64,000 nucleotides of DNA from assembly GCF_014337215.1 (NCBI RefSeq), contig NZ_CP060635.1:3729501-3793500 (forward strand). The letters are read 5' to 3'. Position 1 is the first letter of the stretch; the number at the start of each line of letters is the position of its first letter. The notes beneath the pieces were generated by a model. It did not search any database. It was not told the DNA's origin and saw only the letters and a program-made list of their open reading frames with translations. Shown here in pieces: positions 1 to 8,815 of the stretch. Position numbers and translations under genes: made by a program. The DNA is from Wansuia hejianensis (lineage in GTDB: Bacteria > Bacillota > Clostridia > Lachnospirales > Lachnospiraceae).

Positions 1-732
1 AGGACCCTTCTGGGTTCCCCAATCCTCATGGAGCATGACGCTGTCAATCCGTCCGATTTTTGATACTCTGCGGATATAGTCAATATAAAAATCAGATAGT
101 TTGTCGAGAAAACGGTGAATGCCATCTTCCTGATCCTCATCCAGCAGAGCCATGGCTGCGTTGCTGACATCCATGAGCTGCATCATTCGTTCCCACAGGC
201 CCAGCTGGATACCCAGCTGATTCGCTTTGTCGGTTCCCAAATAATTTGTATTCATGGCTTTCATTTCTACGAAGTCGATTTCATCCAGATCGGGAATAGA
301 GATCACATCTTCCCAGTTACTCATATCAGTTAAAGCGGGATGGCCCGGACGTGTGGTGGCCCCCATTGACAGCGGTTCCCATTCCAATGGAATATTAAAC
401 CAGCCGATGGCTGTTTTTCCCTGCGCCTCATAATCTACCACGCCGCCTCCGTCCAGGCATTGGTGGTGGGCCGGGCAGTCAGGTACTTGTCTCGGCCGGA
501 ATTCGTTAATATCACAGAACATCCAACCGTTATTAGGAATCCAGTAGGGAGTCTTCCCTTCGAACAGCATATGAAAGTTTTGATAACGTGGAATCGGGCG
601 GTAGAATCGGGGAGTTTCCGGAACATAGGCAATTCCGCTGCCTGGATTCATGCCGATCTCCATTCCCTTGATGGGCGGATAGGTGCCGATGATTTCGTGT
701 TCTTTTTCTCTGTTATAGGGTTCTCTTGTCAT
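1..732 (-). CDS. Uroporphyrinogen decarboxylase (URO-D) family protein, 3' end outside the window
   Basis: The minus strand is open from the ATG at 730-732 to the window edge, about 244 codons. A good ribosome binding site (AGGAGG) sits 9-10 bases upstream. The protein begins MTREPYNREKEHEI and contains short blocks (PRFYRPIPRYQ, GWMFCDINEFRP, VMLHEDWGTQKGP) that I associate with the URO-D-like methyltransferase/decarboxylase family of Clostridia. Members often act as corrinoid-dependent methyltransferases rather than in haem synthesis. The C-terminal half is missing because of the window end, so the active site cannot be judged. It diverges from a PucR-type regulator that probably controls it. 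The family call is fairly sure; the substrate is unknown. Confidence 0.8.
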   Translation of the reverse strand, partial: MTREPYNREKEHEIIGTYPPIKGMEIGMNPGSGIAYVPETPRFYRPIPRYQNFHMLFEGKTPYWIPNNGWMFCDINEFRPRQVPDCPAHHQCLDGGGVVDYEAQGKTAIGWFNIPLEWEPLSMGATTRPGHPALTDMSNWEDVISIPDLDEIDFVEMKAMNTNYLGTDKANQLGIQLGLWERMMQLMDVSNAAMALLDEDQEDGIHRFLDKLSDFYIDYIRRVSKIGRIDSVMLHEDWGTQKGP

Positions 733-911
733 AATTACGATACCTCCTGATTTTATAAATTTTGATAGGCAAGACGGCTGGCTTCATAAAAGCAGCTTCT
801 GCCGCCGTCGATTGCCTGGTGGTTTGCCAGTTTGTCAGGATGCCGGCTTCTCGTCAGAGAAATAGGGCGAATGCCTCCTGCCTAAGTTTGGTTTATATAC
901 TTATTGTATTT

Positions 912-928
912 CGCAGGTATAGCCTGCG
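912..928. promoter_or_regulatory. Inverted repeat, candidate operator between the URO-D gene and the PucR regulator
   Basis: CGCAGG, five bases (TATAG), then CCTGCG: a perfect 6-bp inverted repeat. It lies about 18 bases upstream of the -35 of the regulator promoter, in the 273-bp divergent intergenic region. This is a plausible autoregulatory site for the PucR protein, but only the palindrome is seen. Confidence 0.4.
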
Positions 929-945
929 TAAATACCACAAATGTC

Positions 946-974
946 TTGCTTCTGAAGAATGTATGGGATATAAT
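946..974 (+). promoter_or_regulatory. Sigma-A type promoter of the PucR regulator
   Basis: TTGCTT at 946-951, a 17-base spacer, and TATAAT at 969-974. The ATG of the regulator is 31 bases after the -10. Spacing and -10 are consensus. Confidence 0.65.
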
Positions 975-1005
975 CTGTAGTATAGATAAAAAGGGGAAAA
1001 GAAGA

Positions 1006-2571
1006 ATGAAGATTCATGGAGATTTGCTTTTTTATTGGATTCACAAGAAATATCCTGCTGCATTCGCCCATCTGTCCAAAAACTATCAAGTGACCCGTCC
1101 TATGTTTCCGGATAAGATGGATAAAATACGAAATCATTTTATAGTCATGGATAAAAGCTACGGTATACAAAGTGTAGCCGTATGCGAAGGGGCAATTTTT
1201 CTTTTTTTGGGGTTTTCGGAACAGGAACTGAAGGGGAATCCTAACGAGTATATAGCGATACCGGAAGAAAGGCAGCTGACCGAAGTGTTCAACCAGGTGT
1301 TGGAGATCTTTGAAATGTTTCAAGAACTGGAGAATAATCTGGAAGACGCGGTTCATACGTATTTCAGCTATAATGCCATTTTGCACAGCTGTGATACACT
1401 GATTGATGCTCCGGTAGCACTGCTGGATACTCAGTTCCGTTATGTGGGGTATTCAAAGAGGCTGGCTTTTGAGTGTGGTTTTGAGGATAAATATGTGGGA
1501 GATAATAATTATTTACCTCTGGAAGAAATTAATCAGCTCAATGCCATGCCGGATTTCAACGGCTTACAGAATATACAAGAGGTGTTTCAATATGTATGCG
1601 TGGAAAATATGATCCATAAGAATATTTTCCATTCGGGTGAATATGTGGGACGCCTGGGAATTCCCTGGTCGAAAGATCCGGCGGTTAACAGGTATCATGC
1701 TCAGCTGCTGCTGGTCCTGGCACAGTATGTGGAAGAACTGTATGATATGTTTGGCACGTTTTGGCGAGTGAAAAAAAGTGACACACGTTTTAAGAAAGCT
1801 CTGATGCGGCTGCTGGACGGAGAAAGCCTGGACCAGGATCATTTGAACCGTTTGCTGAACAGCAGAGAGTTCGGGCTGAAGGATACATATTGTCTTATTC
1901 AGTTTACCTCCGGATTTACCGATAACGGAAAGGATACGACAGCGGCTCTGGCGGCCCGTCTGGAGGGGATATGGCCGGGAACCTGCTGCCTGTTGTACCG
2001 GTCGAAATTTATCGCTCTTGTAAATCTGACGAAATATGAAAGTACGGCGGATAATTATTTTCACCAGGATTTGGCATATTTTCTGAGGGAAAGCCTGTTA
2101 CAGGCAGGAGTCAGCAGGAAGTTCCAGGATCTGTTTCTGATGAAAACGGCTTACCGGCAGACAGAGATTGCGTTGGAGGAAGGCCCACTGACTGATACCA
2201 CGTACTGGTATTTCAAATTTGATGATTACGCCTATGAGCATCTGCTGCGGCGCGGGTATCAGAATTTTATGCCGGATCAGATCTGTCACCGGGCTATTGG
2301 CGTACTGATGGCTTATGATGAAGAGAATCATACACAGCTGAATCTGACGCTGAAGACCTTTATCCGGCTTCAATATAATGCGGCTGCGGCTTCTAAGGAG
2401 CTGTATATCGCCAGGAGCTCTTTCCTGAAACGGATGAGCAGAATAGAAAAGCTGACAGGAATCCGTTTGGACAATTACCGGGACAGGGTATATCTTGCCT
2501 TGTCTTATGAAATTATGGAGCATTTTAATTATAACGGTGAAAACATTTCCTCAGTTGCCGGCCTGAAGTGA
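1006..2571 (+). CDS. PucR-family transcriptional regulator
   Basis: 521 residues from the ATG at 1006. I chose this start because the purine-rich AAGGGGAAAAGAAG lies just upstream and the promoter at 946-974 overlaps the longer open frame. The last roughly 60 residues (YNAAAASKELYIARSSFLKRM) match the PucR-type C-terminal helix-turn-helix, in which short repeated sensing elements precede the recognition helix. The long N-terminal part is a ligand or GAF-like region without motifs I can name. PucR proteins control nearby catabolic genes in response to metabolites, and the divergent URO-D-family gene is the obvious target (inference). Confidence 0.8.
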   Translation: MKIHGDLLFYWIHKKYPAAFAHLSKNYQVTRPMFPDKMDKIRNHFIVMDKSYGIQSVAVCEGAIFLFLGFSEQELKGNPNEYIAIPEERQLTEVFNQVLEIFEMFQELENNLEDAVHTYFSYNAILHSCDTLIDAPVALLDTQFRYVGYSKRLAFECGFEDKYVGDNNYLPLEEINQLNAMPDFNGLQNIQEVFQYVCVENMIHKNIFHSGEYVGRLGIPWSKDPAVNRYHAQLLLVLAQYVEELYDMFGTFWRVKKSDTRFKKALMRLLDGESLDQDHLNRLLNSREFGLKDTYCLIQFTSGFTDNGKDTTAALAARLEGIWPGTCCLLYRSKFIALVNLTKYESTADNYFHQDLAYFLRESLLQAGVSRKFQDLFLMKTAYRQTEIALEEGPLTDTTYWYFKFDDYAYEHLLRRGYQNFMPDQICHRAIGVLMAYDEENHTQLNLTLKTFIRLQYNAAAASKELYIARSSFLKRMSRIEKLTGIRLDNYRDRVYLALSYEIMEHFNYNGENISSVAGLK

Positions 2572-2629
2572 AAAGTTTATAAACTTTAATAACGGGTGAA
2601 AAATAAGATGGACTTCCTACTCATTTTGC

Positions 2630-2658
2630 TTGACATTTCACAGGCGAGAAAATATAAT
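2630..2658 (+). promoter_or_regulatory. Perfect consensus sigma-A promoter upstream of the Rpn-family gene
   Basis: TTGACA (2630-2635), exactly 17 bases, then TATAAT (2653-2658). The start codon of the next gene is about 170 bases further on, so the transcript would have a long leader. The leader contains small inverted repeats around 2698-2755 but no riboswitch class I recognise. Confidence 0.75.
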
Positions 2659-2829
2659 TAAATTAGCATATATTTCTATTACTCTTTATGGATGCAAGAC
2701 CCTTTCGGGCAGGTCCATTCTTTCTCAATTCTGCTGTTCGCAGTTCTTAGAATTCTATGCTGATATTCCACAATTACAGTCAGGGAGGATTCTGAACGAT
2801 GAGAGAGAATCCACCCGAAAGGAGGGTGA

Positions 2830-3894
2830 ATGACAGAGCGTCCAAACGCACATGCAGTCCTGAAAGCGCATGATGCGGAAGTGTATGAAGCGTTAGCGGC
2901 CCCTGAGGTGTTCGCTGATTTGTTCAATGGTTCCCTTTTTGCGGGAACTCAGGTAATCCGGCCGGAAATGCTGTCGCAGATCAATGAAAAGGCACTGGCA
3001 GGAGAGGAAGGGCTGGATAAGAGACGTCTTATTACCTACCGGATACGCGACAGTTCCAGAAGCTGCGGTTTTTCAGAGGGGCTATTGCAGGTGATGCTGG
3101 GGGTTGAGGGACAGAGGATGGCAGATTACGGGATGCCTGTCCGTATGCTGATGTATGACGCTATCGCCTACGCCCGTCAGGTGAAGGCCTTGTCAAAGAG
3201 AAATCGGAGAGAAAAACGGCTCCGGCGCGGTGCGGAGTTCCTTTCCGGGATAAAAAAAGAGGACAGGCTCATTCCTGTGCTTTCGCTGGTTTTTTATTAC
3301 GGAGAGGATCAGGACTGGGATGGGGCTTTGAGTCTTCACGATATGCTGGAATTTCCAGAGGAATTAAAAGCATATCAGAAGTATTTTTCAGACTACCGGA
3401 TCAATCTGGTCAGCAGCCGAACCGTGAACAGCGGCAGCTTCCATACGGGGCTGCGGGAAGTATTTGAACTTCTGAAGGTCATGGGAGACAAGGAAGGCCT
3501 TCAGCGGCTGCTGGAAGAACAGAGAGAACATTACAGTAGACTGGACTTGGAGAGGGGGGAATTAATTGCGTGCTTTTTGGATATTAAGCTGCCAGCTATG
3601 GGACGTGGGACACAGACAGGCAAAGCAAAGGGAAAGGAGAAGGTTGATATGTGCACTGCAATTCAGGAATTAATCCGTGAGGGTGAAGAAAAGGGTGAAC
3701 GGAAGGGAAAACGTAAGATGGCCGAAAATGTGCTGAAAGAATTGTTTAACAGAGGATTTTCAGCGGAAGAGGGGGCAGCGGTCACGTGTCTGGAGCTGCG
3801 GGAGGTGCAGATTCTCTTCGCGCAATGGCATCCCGGCGGCGGAGACAGCCTCACTTCTGCCGGCGATAGTATGAGTTGTCATGAGCAGATTTAG
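2830..3894 (+). CDS. Rpn family recombination-promoting nuclease / putative transposase (PD-(D/E)XK fold)
   Basis: 354 residues; the ATG at 2830 follows a strong GGAGGGTGA site. The region LITYRIRDSS followed by LGVEGQ and MPVRMLMYDAIAYARQVK is the hallmark of the clostridial Rpn/transposase_31 group. Asp74 and Glu93-x-Gln95 would be the metal-binding PD-(D/E)XK residues, with Gln where many nucleases have Lys. The C-terminal part is charged (GEEKGERKGKRK) and ends in a small helical domain. E. coli Rpn proteins nick DNA and promote recA-independent recombination, and related proteins have been linked to phage defence. This gene stands alone with its own strong promoter. The family is well supported; its biological role here is not known. 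Confidence 0.82.
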   Translation: MTERPNAHAVLKAHDAEVYEALAAPEVFADLFNGSLFAGTQVIRPEMLSQINEKALAGEEGLDKRRLITYRIRDSSRSCGFSEGLLQVMLGVEGQRMADYGMPVRMLMYDAIAYARQVKALSKRNRREKRLRRGAEFLSGIKKEDRLIPVLSLVFYYGEDQDWDGALSLHDMLEFPEELKAYQKYFSDYRINLVSSRTVNSGSFHTGLREVFELLKVMGDKEGLQRLLEEQREHYSRLDLERGELIACFLDIKLPAMGRGTQTGKAKGKEKVDMCTAIQELIREGEEKGERKGKRKMAENVLKELFNRGFSAEEGAAVTCLELREVQILFAQWHPGGGDSLTSAGDSMSCHEQI

Positions 3895-3916
3895 CGACAG
3901 AAGCGGGCTCATCAAA

Positions 3917-4762
3917 TCAGGCGTGATATTTTCCCGGAGTTTTTCCTTTATAACGTTTAAAGGTTTTGATGAAATAACTTAAATCGTTGAAACCGCAGTT
4001 AAAAGCTACGTCTGTTACAGAATTTTCGGAAGTCGCCAGCTCGTAACAGGCGTGTTCAATCCGTTGATAATTCAGATAATCAATCGGCGTTCGGTGAGTC
4101 ATCTGATAAAAAAAACGGCAGAAATATTTGGGGGACATGGAGGCGGCAGCCGACAGCTGTTCCAGAGTGATTGGCAGTGCGTAGTTGTTATCTATAAAAT
4201 CAAGAACATTTTTCAGCTGCATGATCCGCTTGTAGTCCCGGCGTGTCTGCGGGACGTCTTCCAGGTACAAGTGTCTGGAAAACACGGTTCCGAAGAAATG
4301 GTACAGCTCGCCGAAGGTGATGAGTTCATAGCCGGACAGCTTATTAGACATGGCATCAAATACATTCCAGATGATCCGGTGAATTTCTTCATACTTGGGA
4401 CTGAAGTGGTGGTAGATCAGTGCGGATCTGTCGATGATCCGCTGGATGTAGGGAGTGCAGCCGGGATTGTGTTTCATGAATATATTCAGGTCGAACACCA
4501 GGCATTCATAAACGCAGTCTGAAGGTGTGCCGGAGTGGAGAGTGCCGCTGTGAATGAAAATGATGTCCCCCGCAGCGGCGGAAAAGCCCTTTTCATCCAG
4601 AGTCATATACAGCTCGCCCTCCAGGACGCGGATAATTTCATATTCCACATGCCAGTGATAATTCATAATATACCTGGGGTGGACGCTGTCTACATGGTAG
4701 AATTCAAAGGGAAAGTTGGATGTGCCGTGCTGTTTTGTCTCATTGAAGTTTAAATATTGCAT
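3917..4762 (-). CDS. AraC-family regulator with N-terminal cupin domain, probable regulator of fucI
   Basis: 281 residues. The N-terminal half is a cupin sugar-sensing domain (HWHVEYEIIRVLEGELYM, then AAGDIIFIHSGTLHSG). The C-terminal 100 residues hold the two helix-turn-helix motifs of AraC proteins, ending in NDLSYFIKTFKRYKGKTPGKYH. A GGAGGCCTC stretch precedes the ATG. The gene diverges from L-fucose isomerase across about 215 bp, so it is most likely the fucose-responsive activator of fucI. It converges on the Rpn-family gene with only about 20 bp between the stop codons. Confidence 0.85.
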   Translation of the reverse strand: MQYLNFNETKQHGTSNFPFEFYHVDSVHPRYIMNYHWHVEYEIIRVLEGELYMTLDEKGFSAAAGDIIFIHSGTLHSGTPSDCVYECLVFDLNIFMKHNPGCTPYIQRIIDRSALIYHHFSPKYEEIHRIIWNVFDAMSNKLSGYELITFGELYHFFGTVFSRHLYLEDVPQTRRDYKRIMQLKNVLDFIDNNYALPITLEQLSAAASMSPKYFCRFFYQMTHRTPIDYLNYQRIEHACYELATSENSVTDVAFNCGFNDLSYFIKTFKRYKGKTPGKYHA

Positions 4763-4976
4763 AGTGAGGCCTCCATATGGGAAAGGTTCTTTGCCAAACC
4801 TGTTGAAAATGTGAATATTGTTATATTTATTGCCATTATATCACAAGTATTTTAATCGTTTCAATAGTATAATAACATTATAGCTGCGGCAGAGAGTCCG
4901 CGGAACGGGCGGTTCAGAGGAAATGACGCCCGGAATACTACTACTATTTTCTATGAAAGATGGAGGTATGTGTATT

Positions 4977-6779
4977 ATGGCAGAAGAAAGATTAGTCGGC
5001 GGATATCCGGTAATCGGTATCAGACCCACAATTGACGGCCGTAAAGGCCCTCTGGATGTAAGAGGATCACTGGAAGAGCAGACCATGGGAATGGCCAAAG
5101 CGGCAGCAGACTTATTCAGAGAGAACTTGAAATATTCCAACGGCGAGCCTGTAAAGGTTGTTATTGCTGACTCTACTATCGGACGGGTGAGAGAGAGCGC
5201 AGCGTGTGCAGAGAAGTTCAGAAAAGAGGGAGTGGACATTACTCTGACGGTTACTCCCTGCTGGTGCTATGGATCTGAGACCATGGATATGGACCCGCAG
5301 ACCATCAAGGGCGTGTGGGGCCTGAACGCTACTGAGAGACCTGGCGCCGTATATCTGGCATCTGTTTTGGCCACTCATGCGCAGAAGGGTCTTCCGGCCT
5401 TCGGCATTTATGGTCATGACGTTCAGGAAGCGGACGACGGTGAGATCCCGGCAGATGTAAAAGACATGCTGCTGAGATTTGGACGTGCGGCCGTTGCAGT
5501 CGCATCCATGAGGGGTAAATCCTATCTTCAGATCGGTTCTATCTGCATGGGTATCGGCGGCTCCATCATTGATTCTGATTTCATCGAGTCCTATCTGGGA
5601 ATGAGAGTCGAGTCTGTAGATGAAGTGGAAATCATCCGCCGGATGACAGAAGGCATCTATGATGAAGAAGAATTCCAGAAGGCTCTGGCATGGACAAAGG
5701 CTAACTGCAAAGAAGGCTTTGACAAGAATCCGGATTGGATTCAGAAGTCCAGAGAAGAGAAAGACAAGCAGTGGGAGTTCGTTGTTAAGATGATGGTTAT
5801 CATCAAAGACCTGATGCGCGGCAACAAGAAGCTGGAAAGCAAGTTCGCCGAAGAGGCTCTTGGACATAACGCAATCGCGGCAGGTTTCCAGGGACAGAGA
5901 CAGTGGACAGACTTCTATCCCAACTGTGATTTCGCAGAAGCGATGCTGAACACCTCCTTCGATTGGGAAGGCGCGCGTGAGCCGTTCGTGCTGGCTACAG
6001 AGAATGACGTGCTGAACTCTCTTGGAATGCTGTTCATGAAGCTTTTAACCAACAGGCCTCAGATTTTTGCTGATGTCCGTACATATTGGAGCGGCGAAGC
6101 GGTAAAACGTGTGACCGGATATGAGCTGGAAGGACATGCGAAGGAAGCCAACGGATTTATTCATCTGATTAATTCCGGTGCGGCTTGTCTGGATGCCTGC
6201 GGAGAAGCGAAGGATGAGAACGGCAATGGAGTGATAAAGGAATGGTGGAATGTGACTGAAGCGGACCAGAAAGCTATTCTGGAAGCTACAACCTGGAACC
6301 CGGCTGACAACGGATATTTCCGTGGCGGCGGATATTCTTCCAGATTCGTGACCAGAGCCGAGATGCCTGCAACAATGATCCGTCTGAATCTTGTAAAAGG
6401 CCTTGGACCGGTTCTGCAGATTGCAGAAGGCTGGACCATCAGCCTTCCGGAAGAAGTATCTGATACTCTCTGGAAGAGAACGGACTATACATGGCCCTGC
6501 ACCTGGTTTGCACCGAGATGTGACGGAGCAGAGGGAAGTGCTTTCAACACCGCATATGAAGTGATGCGTAACTGGGGAGCCAACCATGGCGCAATTTCCT
6601 ATGGACATATCGGAGCAGATCTGATCACCATGTGTTCCATGCTGCGCATTCCGGTTGCTATGCACAACGTGGCTGATAAGGACATCTTCCGTCCGGCCGC
6701 CTGGGGTGCATTCGGAACAAAAGACAGAGAAGGCGCAGATTTCAGGGCCTGCCAGAACTATGGTCCTCTGTATAAGTAA
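4977..6779 (+). CDS. fucI: L-fucose isomerase
   Basis: 600 residues, close to the 591 of E. coli FucI. It interconverts L-fucose and L-fuculose (and D-arabinose/D-ribulose) in the cytoplasm with Mn2+. Long stretches match the family: GFQGQRQWTDFYP, ATENDVLNSLGMLF, FADVRTYWSGEAVKRVTG, YFRGGGYSSRF, GPVLQIAEGW, NWGANHGAISYGHIGAD and RACQNYGPLYK. The END and GHIGAD segments carry metal ligands. Longer in-frame starts exist; I use the ATG at 4977 because GGAGG lies 10 bases upstream, while the ATG at 4968 is too close to it. It diverges from an AraC regulator and is followed by a strong terminator, so it is monocistronic. No fuculokinase or fuculose-phosphate aldolase is nearby; fucU lies about 420 bp downstream on the other strand. 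Confidence 0.96.
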   Translation: MAEERLVGGYPVIGIRPTIDGRKGPLDVRGSLEEQTMGMAKAAADLFRENLKYSNGEPVKVVIADSTIGRVRESAACAEKFRKEGVDITLTVTPCWCYGSETMDMDPQTIKGVWGLNATERPGAVYLASVLATHAQKGLPAFGIYGHDVQEADDGEIPADVKDMLLRFGRAAVAVASMRGKSYLQIGSICMGIGGSIIDSDFIESYLGMRVESVDEVEIIRRMTEGIYDEEEFQKALAWTKANCKEGFDKNPDWIQKSREEKDKQWEFVVKMMVIIKDLMRGNKKLESKFAEEALGHNAIAAGFQGQRQWTDFYPNCDFAEAMLNTSFDWEGAREPFVLATENDVLNSLGMLFMKLLTNRPQIFADVRTYWSGEAVKRVTGYELEGHAKEANGFIHLINSGAACLDACGEAKDENGNGVIKEWWNVTEADQKAILEATTWNPADNGYFRGGGYSSRFVTRAEMPATMIRLNLVKGLGPVLQIAEGWTISLPEEVSDTLWKRTDYTWPCTWFAPRCDGAEGSAFNTAYEVMRNWGANHGAISYGHIGADLITMCSMLRIPVAMHNVADKDIFRPAAWGAFGTKDREGADFRACQNYGPLYK

Positions 6780-6800
6780 ATAGCTGAATCAGTCATAACT

Positions 6801-6857
6801 CCCCTCCGGGCCGGCAGTTGCAGCAACATGCCTCTAGCCCGGAGGGGAATTTATTTA
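6801..6857 (+). terminator. Intrinsic terminator of fucI
   Basis: CCCCTCCGGGC (6801-6811) pairs perfectly with GCCCGGAGGGG (6837-6847) and is followed by AATTTATTTA. It starts 21 bases after the fucI stop. Confidence 0.85.
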
Positions 6858-7089
6858 TAGAAGGAAAGTCATTCATATGGTGCGGAGGAAGAACTGAAGC
6901 CGCCTTGCCCATTTTATTCCTGCAGGCTCCCAGAAGCCGGATACTTGTCCATAAAAAAGCCGGATACGTCGATCCGGCAGAAAGTGAGAAGATTTATGTA
7001 AAAAGGAAAGCTCCTTTTGTTTGATTATGAATATACACGTACATTGTGAAAAAACTGTGATAAAGGATTAAATAAATTATAAAAGTTTT
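6858..7089. other. Gene-free spacer between fucI and fucU
   Basis: I see no convincing gene. It holds a direct repeat of AGCCGGATAC (near 6934 and 6960), the second copy forming a hairpin GCCGGAT-ACGTCG-ATCCGGC, and a small AAAAGGA-AAGC-TCCTTTT hairpin near 7000-7020 followed by a short T-rich run. A 68-codon open frame over part of it has no ribosome binding site or recognisable features. Confidence 0.5.
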
Positions 7090-7145
7090 AAAAAAATAGC
7101 AGGATAAATCATAAAAATATGGTTCATCCCGCTAAATATTTATTT
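7088..7145 (-). terminator. Terminator of fucU
   Basis: On the minus strand TAGCGGGAT pairs with ATCCTGCTA (one mismatch) and is followed by a run of seven T. It lies about 50 bases after the fucU stop codon. A-rich and T-rich flanks on both sides could make it work in both directions. Confidence 0.65.
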
Positions 7146-7197
7146 TTTTGCATGTCTATTTTAAGCCTGCCCATGTTCAGTTGTGGAGCGCGGTATG

Positions 7198-7638
7198 TTA
7201 ATCGGTCACAACACCCTTTTGCAGCATGATATTTGCATAAAGAGCTTTTTCGCTGGTAGAAATAATGCAGTAACAGGTCTTGGCTTCCTCATAGAAAGCA
7301 AAACGCTCAATATTACCCACGGCGTCTCCTCCACGGCTGTCATGCTTTGCTATGATTTCCTTATAGGTGTCCCAGATGGGAGTTTCCACATGATCGCCTT
7401 TCATAACTTCCATCAGGTTCACCGGATGCTCCACATAGGTATCCAGAGGAAATACAGTCAGAATGGCATCCAGGATCTCCGGAACCCCGTGGCCGTCACA
7501 GCGTATTGTAATAGCGTTCTTCCCCATAGATTCCACCGGGAAATTACCGTCTGCAATAACAAGACGGTCACTGTGTCCCATCTCACAGAGAACTTTCAGA
7601 AGTTCAGGAGATAAAATTTGAGGAATTCCCTTTAACAT
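7198..7638 (-). CDS. fucU: L-fucose mutarotase (FucU/RbsD family)
   Basis: 146 residues from the ATG at 7636-7638, with AAAGGAG upstream. The N-terminus (MLKGIPQILSPELLKVLCEMGHSD) with its catalytic His, the segment VIADGNFP and the C-terminal ALYANIMLQKGV are typical of FucU. The enzyme speeds anomer exchange of L-fucose, supplying the form used by FucI. It is transcribed on the strand opposite fucI from its own promoter and probably works with it. An RbsD-type ribose function is possible, but the proximity of fucI favours fucose. Confidence 0.9.
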   Translation of the reverse strand: MLKGIPQILSPELLKVLCEMGHSDRLVIADGNFPVESMGKNAITIRCDGHGVPEILDAILTVFPLDTYVEHPVNLMEVMKGDHVETPIWDTYKEIIAKHDSRGGDAVGNIERFAFYEEAKTCYCIISTSEKALYANIMLQKGVVTD

Positions 7639-7706
7639 AATATGTATACTCCTTTCGTTTGAGGGAGGACGGATCACATCCGCCTTCCAAATCGGTATTT
7701 AATTAT

Positions 7707-7735
7707 ATTGTACAAAAAAGTCGGGTTTCAGGCAA
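7707..7735 (-). promoter_or_regulatory. Probable fucU promoter
   Basis: On the minus strand TTGCCT, 17 bases, TACAAT. A TATAAT overlaps a few bases downstream. It lies about 70 bases upstream of the fucU start codon. Confidence 0.5.
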
Positions 7736-7759
7736 TAGAATTTTTTAAAAATGCACAAG

Positions 7760-7774
7760 TGAAACGAAACGTTT
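7760..7774. promoter_or_regulatory. LacI-type operator-like sequence upstream of fucU
   Basis: GAAACGAAACGTTT resembles the centre of the perfect palindrome at 11062-11081 (CCGAAACGTTTCGG), with one arm incomplete. It touches the left end of repeat copy A. It could bind the LacI protein encoded at 11979 or a CcpA-like protein; binding is inferred only from similarity. Confidence 0.3.
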
Positions 7775-8010
7775 AAATTATAGTTTTGTGGCGAGGGGTG
7801 TGGAGACCCGGACGAAAAGCAGCGGAAGACGGTACAATGGCTCTCGCCAGGGGTGGAACCCCGATGGTCTCAGGCGGTAGATTTCTGTATTCAATAAAGA
7901 AATACTGTCGCCAGTAGGCCACAATTAGCCGCCGATTACTGACTGAAACCATACCAATGACCCTTTCGTCCGGGTATCCAAAACCCCTCCCCGACCAATT
8001 GGAAGCAAAA
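7775..8010. repeat. Dispersed repeat with inverted ends, copy A
   Basis: The left end TTTTGTGGCGAGGGG and the block ACCCGGACGAAAAGC are mirrored at the right end by TTTCGTCCGGGTATCC and CCCCTCCCCGACC. The internal block GACGGTACAATGGCTCTCGC, a GGGGTGGAACCCC hairpin and TTCAATAAAGAAATACTG recur in copies B and C. Copy A lacks the second arm of the internal GC-rich hairpin. Open frames across it have no start signals, so I treat it as non-coding. Confidence 0.85.
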
Positions 8011-8063
8011 CTGAATATTTGAAAACAATAAAAGTGTGAGCGATTGTTGCTTTCCATAGGTTG

Positions 8064-8321
8064 TCAATAAAATTCTCTGAAAAATTTATTGCTAAAGATG
8101 CCACTGCCCCTATTTATCCGTACCGATGTATCTAATGTTTTTACTTTGATTTCTCCGTCAAGTATATAGATAAACTGCAAATCTTCGTGCTAATGCATAA
8201 CCTGAAAGCTCGAATTTCTCTGATAGCTTTGGTCATTGATAACGTCAAGTACGAGATACGGAAAGCCTGGGCCTGAATTTAAATTGACGGAGTTTATGTA
8301 ATCGTTTTGTATGTTTTTCAT
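8064..8321 (-). pseudogene. Remnant of an AraC-family regulator (N-terminal cupin part only)
   Basis: From the ATG at 8319-8321 the minus strand reads MKNIQNDYINSV, then PYLVLDVINDQS and NSSFQVMH, a TAG stop, then HEDLQFIYILDGEIKVK and NRGSGIF. This is the cupin of an AraC regulator in which the usual Trp of MHWHEDLQ is now a stop codon. Homology is lost after GSGIF and the DNA-binding domain is absent. Repeat copy A lies immediately beyond the break. It diverges from the AlkA-like and Ogt-like remnants, as regulators of DNA alkylation-repair genes often do. Confidence 0.65.
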
Positions 8322-8448
8322 GAGTAATTATCCTTAATTGAATATATTATGATAATATTAGGCGATATTTCAATATTATATTGTTTGAAACTATGATAAT
8401 GTTATACTGTAAGCCAAAACCAGAATCAAGTCGAGGGGTGAAACAAGA

Positions 8449-8703
8449 GTGTATTTTCAATACGATGAAAGTGCAATCGATTATTTAAAACAAAAAGACC
8501 AATGTCTTGCAGAAGTGATTGACAAAATCAGAAAGATTAAACGTGAAGTTAACGGTGTTTGGTTTTCTTCAGTTACTATATTCTCCGTCGGCATTGACCG
8601 CTTACAGTCTTTTGGGATGACAGTTGTAACGCCTGTCTACACCTATACAATGACTGACAGAACAGAAGCACTTGCGAACTATAATAAATATTTGGAGATA
8701 TAA
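8449..8703 (+). pseudogene. Fragment of a DNA-3-methyladenine glycosylase (AlkA-like) gene
   Basis: 84 codons with a possible GTG start. The first 40 residues (YFQYDESAIDYLKQKDQ, LAEVIDKIRKIKREV) resemble the N-terminus of clostridial AlkA-type glycosylases, which continue for about 200 residues. After FSSV the sequence changes to GIDRLQSFGMTVVTPVYTY, which does not fit the glycosylase fold, so an internal deletion is likely. The catalytic helix-hairpin-helix and Asp are missing. It is followed directly by an Ogt remnant. Confidence 0.5.
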
Positions 8704-8707
8704 ACCT

Positions 8708-8815
8708 ATGAACTATACATATCATTACTACTCACCTTTGGGCGGTATCACACTCTGCAGTAACGGAACAGAACTTACAGGACTTTGGAATATAGACTTT
8801 GCGCAATTTGAATAA
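8708..8815 (+). pseudogene. Fragment of a methylated-DNA--cysteine methyltransferase (Ogt) gene
   Basis: Starts at the ATG at 8708, five bases after the previous frame, and reads MNYTYHYYSPLGGITL, then SNGTELTGLW. This is the N-terminus of Ogt/MGMT proteins, but a stop follows after 35 codons. The active-site PCHR region is absent. The following sequence to about 8938 is open in patches but not recognisable. Confidence 0.6.

Noticed and set aside
2630..2833. 67-codon frame in the leader of the Rpn-family gene
   Set aside because: It begins at the promoter itself and its start would precede the transcription start, so it cannot be translated from that promoter.
6818..7024. 68-codon plus-strand frame after fucI
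   Set aside because: It starts inside the fucI terminator, lacks a ribosome binding site and shows no protein-like pattern.
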